Source: Ohtaekwangia sp.
GTDB lineage: Bacteria > Bacteroidota > Bacteroidia > Cytophagales > Cyclobacteriaceae
Length of the DNA: 64,000 bases
Reading direction: 5' to 3'
Assembly: GCA_021155195.1 (NCBI GenBank)
Contig: JAJNPV010000030.1
Span: 1-64,000 of the forward strand
Each line of letters starts with the position of its first letter. Within the stretch, counting starts at the first letter, position 1. The translations under genes were made by a program, and so were the position numbers. Below, one piece after another: positions 41,484 through 48,414 of this stretch. The notes under the pieces were generated by a model, which saw nothing but the letters and a program-made list of their open reading frames with translations, was not told the DNA's origin and made no database searches.

Positions 41484-41926
41484 GATTGTTGCAAGTCTAT
41501 CGTGATGGTGTCGGTTTGTACGATGACGGGAAAGGAGCGAAGATTTTTTTCTGCTGGCCCGTTCCTCACTGCCCCTTTATTGGTGAATTCACTTCCATGA
41601 CCAGGGCAATGGAGCGCGTCACCCGATGCTTGTAACTCTGCGCCCTGGTGCGTACATTTCATCCAAAGGGCACTGTATTCTGTATCAGAAAATCGGTACA
41701 CGTAAATTGGAAACTCTAATTTGTTGTTTTGCACGATGATATATTGACGGGTGAGCACCTGATCTTTTTTCATATATATGAACTCCGATTTCGGAACGTT
41801 GATGCCTATAGAATTAATTACCCCGCTTGCATAATGTGTGGCCTGGCAACCGGAAATTAGGAACGGAATCAATCCGCCACTTACGCAGGTGATACACGTT
41901 TGCTTAACAAAGGAGCGTCTGTTCAT
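41480..41926 (-). CDS. Rieske [2Fe-2S] protein with Tat/lipoprotein signal
   Basis: The 148-residue protein has a twin-arginine leader (MNRRSFVKQTCITCVSGG) followed by a lipobox-like ISGC, so it may be a Tat-exported lipoprotein. The Rieske centre is CTHQG near residue 90 and CPGHGS near 107: C-x-H ... C-x2-H, the two-His two-Cys set, with the second loop in the short high-potential form. It passes electrons in the periplasm. It is 2 bases downstream of the di-haem protein gene and overlaps the porin gene by 4 bases. An electron donor/acceptor pair with the di-haem protein is the natural reading; no cytochrome b is present. Confidence 0.88.
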   Translation of the reverse strand: MNRRSFVKQTCITCVSGGLIPFLISGCQATHYASGVINSIGINVPKSEFIYMKKDQVLTRQYIIVQNNKLEFPIYVYRFSDTEYSALWMKCTHQGAELQASGDALHCPGHGSEFTNKGAVRNGPAEKNLRSFPVIVQTDTITIDLQQS

Positions 41927-41928
41927 GG

Positions 41929-43110
41929 CTATAAACTTTCGAGAAATTGAATGAGTTTTGTTTTTTCGTCAGCCGTTAGCATCTGATAGTTATTTCTTAT
42001 TTGATTAGCCTCTCCACCATGAAGCAAAATAGCTTCGTCAATACTTCTGGCTCTTCCATCATGCATCAAAAAGTACTGGCCACCTTGTGAATTCTTAGAA
42101 AGTCCTAACCCCCATAATGGTGGTGTTCGCCATTCATAAGACTTAGCAGAGCCTTCAGTATATCCATCATCAAGCGCTGTGCCCATGTCATGTAACAATA
42201 AGTCGCTGTATGGGTAAAAAAATTTATTGGCAATGGCGGCAATCGATGAATTACCGGTTTTCATTTCAGGGCGATGACATTTTGAGCAACCAATTGTGGT
42301 AAACAATTGCTTTCCTTCAAGAATTGAATTGCTTTCAGGCCGTGGTTCGGGTGCCTTAAGTGTCTTCAAATAGAAAACCACATCGTTAATGGTTTGATTG
42401 GAAACTTCCGGGTCAAACACCAATCCCGAATGCGTGTCAACAGGTTCGAAACTGGATGTAATTCCAATGTCTTGATTATAAGCTGTTGCTGTTTGTTGGA
42501 GCAGATCGTAGGTGGCTGCTTTTTTACCAAAACGACCCATATACCTACCGCTTTGCGTTACACTGTTTGGCCGTTCCTTTACATATTCTTTCAGGCTGAT
42601 CCAGTTGGGTACACCGCTGATGCCATCTCCATCAATATCATCAGGGTCAGCCCATGTTAAAATTTCGGTATCGCTTACAGCATCGATAAAACCGAGTCCG
42701 GTATTGGCAGGCGGAGTGAATCGCGAAAAGGTTGCATTAAGTGGAATGCCTTCTGGTGTAAAACCCGGCACTGCGCGATGTTGTAGTTGCGGCCCTCCCA
42801 GGTTCAGATATTGGTTCCCAGTTTCATCGATTTGCCCAAAGCGTGTTAAAGTGGTGAAGGGGTGACCTTTGCCGTCACCTGGATGGCAACTGCCACAAGA
42901 AGTCGCTACGAACAACGGGCCCAATCCGTTAGCGGTAGTGAATACTTCATCGTTAAATGCCACATCACCCCGGAGGAATTGGAGGTTCTCGGCTTCCGTT
43001 AACCCGGATACAGGACCATCCAACAGCTCAAATGCTTGAGGTTCCTTTGGTTGGAATTCCTCGCAAGCCACAAGGATAATCATTCCCGCGAATATCGTTT
43101 TTCGGTTCAT
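41929..43110 (-). CDS. Di-haem oxidoreductase (DHOR-type) lipoprotein
   Basis: The 393-residue protein has a short leader (TIFAGMIILVACEEFQ, lipobox near residue 15) and two haem c motifs: CGSCHPGDGKGHP near residue 72 and CSKCHRPEM near 275. The intervening region has FTPPANTGLGFIDAVSD and DIDGDGISGVPNW. These match the DHOR group often paired with imelysin-like and porin genes in iron-regulated loci. The length is slightly below the usual 450-500. It should reduce or oxidise a substrate in the periplasm with the Rieske protein as partner. It is divergent from the DtxR-like gene and preceded by a palindrome. Confidence 0.85.
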   Translation of the reverse strand: MNRKTIFAGMIILVACEEFQPKEPQAFELLDGPVSGLTEAENLQFLRGDVAFNDEVFTTANGLGPLFVATSCGSCHPGDGKGHPFTTLTRFGQIDETGNQYLNLGGPQLQHRAVPGFTPEGIPLNATFSRFTPPANTGLGFIDAVSDTEILTWADPDDIDGDGISGVPNWISLKEYVKERPNSVTQSGRYMGRFGKKAATYDLLQQTATAYNQDIGITSSFEPVDTHSGLVFDPEVSNQTINDVVFYLKTLKAPEPRPESNSILEGKQLFTTIGCSKCHRPEMKTGNSSIAAIANKFFYPYSDLLLHDMGTALDDGYTEGSAKSYEWRTPPLWGLGLSKNSQGGQYFLMHDGRARSIDEAILLHGGEANQIRNNYQMLTADEKTKLIQFLESL

Positions 43111-43143
43111 GCATATAAAAGTACGATTAGTTTAAATAATATG

Positions 43144-43157
43144 TTAGATGACTCTAA
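43144..43157. promoter_or_regulatory. Palindrome between the DHOR operon and the DtxR-like gene
   Basis: TTAGATGACTCTAA is a 5-4-5 inverted repeat (TTAGA/TCTAA) in the 102-base gap between the divergent DHOR operon and the DtxR/MntR-like gene. The TTAG-N6-CTAA form resembles the half-site pattern of DtxR/IdeR operators, so autoregulation and repression of the DHOR operon are likely. Confidence 0.55.
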
Positions 43158-43212
43158 TATTTTAATTTCGCGATATTAACAAAAAAGCCATATTTTTATC
43201 TGAAAAGCGTAA

Positions 43213-43881
43213 ATGGGATCCCTAACGGAAGAAAATTATATCAAGTCGATTTATGCACTTTCAGAGGCAACAGGAGAAGTCTACGTATCCGAATTGGCCA
43301 AAAAACTGGATGTAAAACTTCCTAGCGTAAATAGCATGGTGAAACGCCTGGCGACCAAGAAGTTGGTGGCTTATGCTCCCTATAAGGGTATCAAACTGAC
43401 CGAAAAAGGAAAAAAAGAAGCTTTGGCAATTATTCGAAAACACCGCCTGGCGGAATTGTTTTTAGTAAAGGTGATGGGTCTTGGATGGGAAGAAGTGCAT
43501 GACATCGCTGAACAGTTGGAGCACGTGAACTCATCACGCTTTTACGAACGCATTGATGAATTACTGAATCGCCCAAAGTTCGACCCGCATGGAGAGCCAA
43601 TCCCGGACAGCAACGGAAAAATTTATAACCAACAACGTACTTCACTGATAGACCTCGAAGAAGGATTGACTGCTACCATTACTGCCGTTACAGAAGACGA
43701 AAAATCATTCCTCGACCACTTGAACGCAAAGGGATTGCAAATTGGAGATTCCGTGACCATTATGAAAAGAGAAATGTTCGATGGCTCCATTACCCTTCAG
43801 CACAAGTCGAAAAAGGAAATACTGTTGACACATCAGGTGGCGGAGAGGATTTGGGTGGAAGTGACGGTTACCCGATCATGA
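43213..43881 (+). CDS. DtxR/MntR-family metal-dependent transcriptional regulator
   Basis: The 222-residue protein has an N-terminal winged helix (SLTEENYIKSIYALSEATGEVYVSELAKKLDVKLPSVNSMVKRL), a dimerisation domain with metal ligands (HRLAELFLVKVMGLGWEEVHDIAEQLEHV; the E-x2-H pattern with H and E residues near 76-105) and a C-terminal SH3-like FeoA domain (EEGLTATITAVTEDEKSFLDHL). It should bind Fe2+ or Mn2+ and repress the divergent DHOR-Rieske-porin operon. The palindrome at 43144-43157 is its likely operator. The start codon ATG is at 43213. The protein is full-length. Confidence 0.88.
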   Translation: MGSLTEENYIKSIYALSEATGEVYVSELAKKLDVKLPSVNSMVKRLATKKLVAYAPYKGIKLTEKGKKEALAIIRKHRLAELFLVKVMGLGWEEVHDIAEQLEHVNSSRFYERIDELLNRPKFDPHGEPIPDSNGKIYNQQRTSLIDLEEGLTATITAVTEDEKSFLDHLNAKGLQIGDSVTIMKREMFDGSITLQHKSKKEILLTHQVAERIWVEVTVTRS

Positions 43882-43931
43882 TACAACCCATGAGTCCGGC
43901 CAGTATTGCAGTTTTATTGTATGAATTCATG

Positions 43932-44432
43932 CTACATCTTTTTGATCATGATGTAATCCAATACGGCATATCCATTTCCCAACTCAGTCACTTCCTCACC
44001 GATGGATTGAAATCCAAGATGGTGATAAAATCGAATAGCGCTCTGGTTTTTAACAAAGACTTTTAACATCAACGTATCATGCTCTGTTTGTGTAGCCAAC
44101 ACTGTCAAATAATTCAGGAATGTTTTACCCATTCCTTTTCCTTGAAATGAAGGCAATATGTATAGTTTATGAATCATAAGGTTGGCAGGGGATTTATATT
44201 GTTTCTCGACAGATGCGAACCCAAGGGGTTCTCCATCGTGATAGCCAATAATAAATTGATGTTCTCGATCCATTTGTTGTTTGATCGATTCTTCTCTGTA
44301 TATCAAATCAAGCATATACTCAAGTTGCCCGGCAGGCAATAATTGTCCATAGGTAATAGGCCATGTTGTATGTGCCATGGATTGAATGATTTTCCACTCT
44401 TCTGGTACAGCATGTCTGAATTCAATATGCAT
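43932..44432 (-). CDS. GNAT-family N-acetyltransferase
   Basis: The 166-residue protein shows the GNAT fold: an N-terminal strand and helix (MHIEFRHAVPEEWKIIQSMA), motif A with the acetyl-CoA loop (LPSFQGKGMGKTFLNYLT, R/Q-x-x-G-x-G/A), and motif B near VFVKNQSAIRFYHHLGFQ. It probably acetylates a small molecule or peptide N-terminus in the cytoplasm; the substrate is not predictable. It is transcribed towards the DtxR-like gene, with the two stop codons about 50 bases apart. The start at 44432 is 15 bases downstream of the TPR gene, so the two may be co-transcribed. Confidence 0.8.
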   Translation of the reverse strand: MHIEFRHAVPEEWKIIQSMAHTTWPITYGQLLPAGQLEYMLDLIYREESIKQQMDREHQFIIGYHDGEPLGFASVEKQYKSPANLMIHKLYILPSFQGKGMGKTFLNYLTVLATQTEHDTLMLKVFVKNQSAIRFYHHLGFQSIGEEVTELGNGYAVLDYIMIKKM

Positions 44433-44447
44433 GATGACTTTGCACAG

Positions 44448-45239
44448 TTACTTTGAAACTCGGTCTAATCCTTTTTGAGCACCTTCTAGTTTACTATCCA
44501 TCTTCAACGCTGATTCATAGTATCGCTTTGCCTCCACTTTATTTCCTTGCTTTTCTTTAATCTGACCCAATCGCATATTGGCGCCTGCATGGGAGGGCTC
44601 TTCGTTAGTGGGTATATGTTTCAAATAATTCAAGAGAAACGCTTCACCTCGCTCCATATTTATACCCGTGAGGGCAGTAATTTTTCCGTACCAATATTGA
44701 TGCAGAAAATTCTCAGGAGTGGTTTTAATTGACTCTTCCAGTAAAGGCAATACCTCCTTTGCCACAGCTTTCGCCTTGCTCTCACCTCCGCCCATAAACT
44801 CAGGAGCCACGATGTATGAATCCACCAGGGAAACACGTGCATTAATAATTTTGGGATTCAACTGGGCAGCCTTTTCCCAGGCTTTAAGTGCTTTTGGACC
44901 CACAGACATTTGTGTGAAGAAACTTGCCTCACTACCAACTCCTGAATACGCGTCACCCAGCCAATTAAAATACTCTCCGTTCGTTGGAGTTTTCTCTGTT
45001 GCTGCTTTAAAATAATCTACAGCATCTTCATATTCATTTTTGTTATATGCGATTCTGCCTAAATAATACTGAGCGGTACCATAATCACTAGATGTTTTCT
45101 CAACCATCTTGAATGACTGGGTTGCTTCATCCCATTTTTTTGATTGATAAAGGGATATGCCCTTCTGAATATTACTTTGACCTTGCGTTAGAGAGGAAAT
45201 AAATAATGAACAGATTAGTAAATAGGATGATAGTCTCAT
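44448..45239 (-). CDS. Secreted tetratricopeptide repeat protein
   Basis: The 263-residue protein has a signal peptide (cleavage near LTQGQSN) and about five TPR-like helical repeats (IQKGISLYQSKKWDEATQSFK; TAQYYLGRIAYNKNEYEDAVDYFKAA; NGEYFNWLGDAYSGVG; AGANMRLGQIKEKQGNKVEAKRYYESAL). TPR proteins scaffold protein complexes; with a signal peptide this one acts in the periplasm or on the outer membrane. Its partner is unknown. It is followed by the GNAT gene and lies after the M1-like peptidase gene with a 64-base gap. Confidence 0.8.
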   Translation of the reverse strand: MRLSSYLLICSLFISSLTQGQSNIQKGISLYQSKKWDEATQSFKMVEKTSSDYGTAQYYLGRIAYNKNEYEDAVDYFKAATEKTPTNGEYFNWLGDAYSGVGSEASFFTQMSVGPKALKAWEKAAQLNPKIINARVSLVDSYIVAPEFMGGGESKAKAVAKEVLPLLEESIKTTPENFLHQYWYGKITALTGINMERGEAFLLNYLKHIPTNEEPSHAGANMRLGQIKEKQGNKVEAKRYYESALKMDSKLEGAQKGLDRVSK

Positions 45240-45303
45240 AAAAAGTTGTTATGGTAAATAATTAAAATGTCTATGGTGTTGAAAATCTTCTGAAGACTTA
45301 AGA

Positions 45304-46734
45304 TCACCTATATATCATGACCATCTCCTCAAAAGTTGATTGTCTCTCTAAATGCGCAATGTATCCTGTTGTAAAAAACCAATCATTAAAGAAAGCTGAC
45401 ATGTCCTTCCCTGATACCCGTTTTGTAATGCGAATAAAGTCTTCTGTTGTTGCCTCTTTACCTGAATACTCTTTATAAAATGCTCTTAGCGAGTGATTAA
45501 ATTTCTCATCGCCTAATGTTTGATAAAGAATTCGGAAAGCAATCATGCCTAATGAATAAGAGTAATCCGTCATTCCATGCTTTCCAAAATCAACCATGGG
45601 CACAGTCTTTAACCTCATGTCATTAGCCACTTCCCGTCTAACCACTTGTAAGAACCAATCGGTCACATAATTCAGGTATTCGCGATGTTCGAGTTTCTCT
45701 ATTGTTAAATATTCGATGAACGTTGCCAGCCCCTCTTCCCACCTGGGGGATGGAGCTTTAAGATCAACATTCCACAAATGTGAAATTTCATGATACGCTT
45801 GATGTATCTCCGTGGAATCTTTAAAAGCGGATGCTGATTGAAGTATGGATGTCACATCTGCCTGCGAGCCGAAGCCATCCGGAATTTCAATTATTGAAAA
45901 ACCTTTAAAGTTGTTAAGTGGGCCCCACCAATTTGTATAAAGTCTAATTGTTTTTTGAAGGGCTGCCAATACCCTCTTTGCACCTAAGGAATCCTGCTTG
46001 AAATAATAAACGGTTAATCCATTGTCAGTTAACCTACCATACTTTCCTATGGCGATATCCATGCGCCATGCCCTCTCCATATTTTTAAATTCGAATGTGG
46101 TTTGACCATTCACTGAATTGGCAGAAACCAGCGAACCACCATTCACTGCAATCAACGAATCGGGAATTGTTATGCTGACACGATAATTAAAATTTGCTTT
46201 TGGAAATTGCTTATTGATCTTATTTGATGGATAGCCTAACTCAGGATACGCCATGCAATCAGGTCGTAGGATGGTGAAGTTTGGATCAATCTTATCTTTA
46301 ACATAATTCCACCCAACCTCTGTATATCCATATAATGTTCCATCATACTCCAACTCTAGTGTCATGGATTTGTTTGGCTGTAAGGGCTTATTCAATTCAA
46401 CAGGAATGAAATTCGATTGCAACCTTACCTGATCTTCAAAGCTTTTGATGTTTTGTGTGAAGGACAAAGAGATTCCCCCAGATTTAACCTCTCTTACTGT
46501 TAACAGCCTATACAAAACAAACGGCAATTTTTTCACACTTCTATTCGCGTTGTTCATTACTTCAACTTTACAGGTCGCTTTCACTAGTTTATTATCAAAA
46601 TCCAACCTGACTGTCCATTCATACTCATTGATTACTAACAATGTGTTGTAATCATCCTTCTGTTGAGCAATGGCTGCCATTGTTAAAATTGAAAAAGCCA
46701 CTGAAGCAATTAGAAGGTTTACTCTGAAATTCAT
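45304..46734 (-). CDS. M1-like zinc metallopeptidase, secreted
   Basis: The 476-residue protein has a signal peptide (cleavage near AIAQQKD) and an M1 aminopeptidase-like architecture: an N-terminal beta domain (residues about 25-240; YNTLLVINEYEWTVRLDF) and a gluzincin catalytic domain with HEISHLW near residue 319. The third zinc ligand would be the Glu in PRWEEGLATF, which is 13-14 residues after the second His instead of the usual 18, so the loop is four or five residues shorter than standard. The YSLGMIAFRILYQ helix at about 395 matches M1 domains. Activity is likely but the shortened loop is unusual. The ERAP-like C-terminal domain is absent. Confidence 0.7.
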   Translation of the reverse strand: MNFRVNLLIASVAFSILTMAAIAQQKDDYNTLLVINEYEWTVRLDFDNKLVKATCKVEVMNNANRSVKKLPFVLYRLLTVREVKSGGISLSFTQNIKSFEDQVRLQSNFIPVELNKPLQPNKSMTLELEYDGTLYGYTEVGWNYVKDKIDPNFTILRPDCMAYPELGYPSNKINKQFPKANFNYRVSITIPDSLIAVNGGSLVSANSVNGQTTFEFKNMERAWRMDIAIGKYGRLTDNGLTVYYFKQDSLGAKRVLAALQKTIRLYTNWWGPLNNFKGFSIIEIPDGFGSQADVTSILQSASAFKDSTEIHQAYHEISHLWNVDLKAPSPRWEEGLATFIEYLTIEKLEHREYLNYVTDWFLQVVRREVANDMRLKTVPMVDFGKHGMTDYSYSLGMIAFRILYQTLGDEKFNHSLRAFYKEYSGKEATTEDFIRITKRVSGKDMSAFFNDWFFTTGYIAHLERQSTFEEMVMIYR

Positions 46735-46758
46735 ACCTGTTTAAAATTATAGGCCATG

Positions 46759-46926
46759 TTAGTCACTCTCAGCTTTTGGTTTAGGTTTAATATTGTCACC
46801 CAGAAGAAACACAACTCCAATTGCAAGCCACAACGCGGTTTTTATCCAATTTCCATCCTGGAAAGCTTCAATCAATGCCATTCCAAAAAACAAGACGAAG
46901 ACTGCTGCGTTTGTGCCAACTTTCAT
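46759..46926 (-). CDS. 55-residue membrane protein, unknown
   Basis: ATG 46926 (MKVGTNAAVF) is preferred over an upstream in-frame ATG at 46980, because it gives a compact two-helix protein: one helix at about 6-20 and one at about 30-45 (WLAIGVVFLLGDNI) and a charged tail (KPKPKAESD). The upstream region would overlap the DUF4386 gene. It has no recognised family. It sits between the DUF4386 gene and the M1-like gene, each with a short gap, and may be part of the same transcript. Confidence 0.45.
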   Translation of the reverse strand: MKVGTNAAVFVLFFGMALIEAFQDGNWIKTALWLAIGVVFLLGDNIKPKPKAESD

Positions 46927-46954
46927 CACATTGTCATTATGCAAAAACAAATAA

Positions 46955-47653
46955 TTATTTTGCCATAACACTCTTATCACGAGTACCTTTTATCAGGAGC
47001 CAAAGCATTAACACCAATTCACCAAACATAGCAGGCATACCAACAGTGAATACGATGTCTCTGTATTCAGGAAGCACAATACCGACAAAACTTAGCAGGA
47101 CATAAACAATTCCATTTAAGATTAGCCAGATGCCAAAAAAACGAGGAATGAAAACAGACTGATAAACCAGTATAGCTAATGGAAAGAGCCAAAGACCATA
47201 AAATAATACTAATGCTAAAACACTATACTCATTAATTTTAAGGAACGTCATGGCGAGATCTTGGCGTTGCACCAATTCAAACGACTTTAGAATTTCTCCT
47301 TTTAGCGTGATGACAGCTGCGATACTAAGTCCAGCATTAACAAATGCCACCGGTACTTGCACCAATACAGAGGCCACTAAAAGTTTTGCGTACCGTTCAT
47401 TGACTGACCTAAACAGCTGATAAAAGACCCATACCAACAATACCCAAAGAGTACTCGTTATTAGTCCAGAGAAAATACTCGTGCGGAACAGGATTTCGTA
47501 TTTTAAAATGTTTTCAGCAGATGCCACCGGATCACCACTTACAAATATTTTGGGCGATACAAAAAACATATCATAAAATCCTGAAATGATCCACAAGAAA
47601 AATAGTAAACCAGCAAGTCTTGCAGTCTTTTTACGTTGTATGAAATCTTCCAT
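46955..47653 (-). CDS. DUF4386-family membrane protein (copy 1)
   Basis: The 232-residue protein has six to seven membrane helices and the DUF4386 pattern: a start of KTARLAGLLFFLWIISGFYDMFFV, and VASAENILKYEILFRTSIFSGLI near residues 45-65. Its end matches the other DUF4386 proteins (MFGELVLMLWLLIKGT). Four such proteins lie in this part of the window. The function is unknown. It is 14 bases downstream of the next DUF4386 gene, so they are probably co-transcribed. Confidence 0.8.
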   Translation of the reverse strand: MEDFIQRKKTARLAGLLFFLWIISGFYDMFFVSPKIFVSGDPVASAENILKYEILFRTSIFSGLITSTLWVLLVWVFYQLFRSVNERYAKLLVASVLVQVPVAFVNAGLSIAAVITLKGEILKSFELVQRQDLAMTFLKINEYSVLALVLFYGLWLFPLAILVYQSVFIPRFFGIWLILNGIVYVLLSFVGIVLPEYRDIVFTVGMPAMFGELVLMLWLLIKGTRDKSVMAK

Positions 47654-47667
47654 ATATTATTTGATGA

Positions 47668-48405
47668 TTAATTCCAAACGGAATATTTCCTCCACTCAAC
47701 TTCATTTACACCCTTAATCAAGAGTCTGATTGCTAGGGTCATTTCTCCAACAAAAACAGGAAGAGCAATAATCATAAAAACAATCCCAGCAAATTGTGGA
47801 GCTAATATTAAAGTGAAGCTATTGACCAAATAACCAATCCCCGATATCGTATAGAGTACTCCAATAAACTTTGGAAGGTAATTCGATTTATAAATTAAGT
47901 ATCCTGTAATTAGGAAATAGGGGCCGAACATGAGTAGTGCGATACCAAAACCAAATACGTGACTTTTCATAGCTAGACTTATCATTGCACCAAGCTGTTC
48001 GGTGGTAAAGGCCTGTAGATATGCCGATGATCCAATAGGAAATAACACTTCAATAAGCTGTATAATGTAAACCGTTTGAATTGTAGCGGCTGATAGGTTA
48101 AAGAAGGCTGCTAGCATAGCCAAATCTTTATTGACTGGTTTGGTTAGCTTGTACATTATCAGGATAACACCGAAACCAATTATAGAGGACAGAAATTCAG
48201 CCACAATACCAAGTCTCCATAGAAACTCATTTTCTTTTAGGCTGGCCATCGTAGCCATTGAATCTCCTGGAATATTAATACTGTCTCTTACGATCACTTG
48301 GTAAAAAATACCAAGTGCTATAATCATTAGATAAAGTACTCCACCAATCTTAGTATATGATCGTAGTAATGATTCGTTCCGTGTGATTGTTGTCATGTTA
48401 TCCAT
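47668..48405 (-). CDS. DUF4386-family membrane protein (copy 2)
   Basis: The 245-residue protein has seven membrane helices; it begins LRSYTKIGGVLYLMIIALGIFYQVIV, and shows the DUF4386 pattern of a periplasmic segment followed by FLWRLGIVAEFLSSIIGFGVILIMYKLTKPV. The end IALPVFVGEMTLAIRLLIKGVNE resembles the other family members. It is 9 bases downstream of the prefix-domain permease gene and 14 bases upstream of copy 1. Confidence 0.8.
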   Translation of the reverse strand: MDNMTTITRNESLLRSYTKIGGVLYLMIIALGIFYQVIVRDSINIPGDSMATMASLKENEFLWRLGIVAEFLSSIIGFGVILIMYKLTKPVNKDLAMLAAFFNLSAATIQTVYIIQLIEVLFPIGSSAYLQAFTTEQLGAMISLAMKSHVFGFGIALLMFGPYFLITGYLIYKSNYLPKFIGVLYTISGIGYLVNSFTLILAPQFAGIVFMIIALPVFVGEMTLAIRLLIKGVNEVEWRKYSVWN

Positions 48406-48414
48406 TGCTATATT

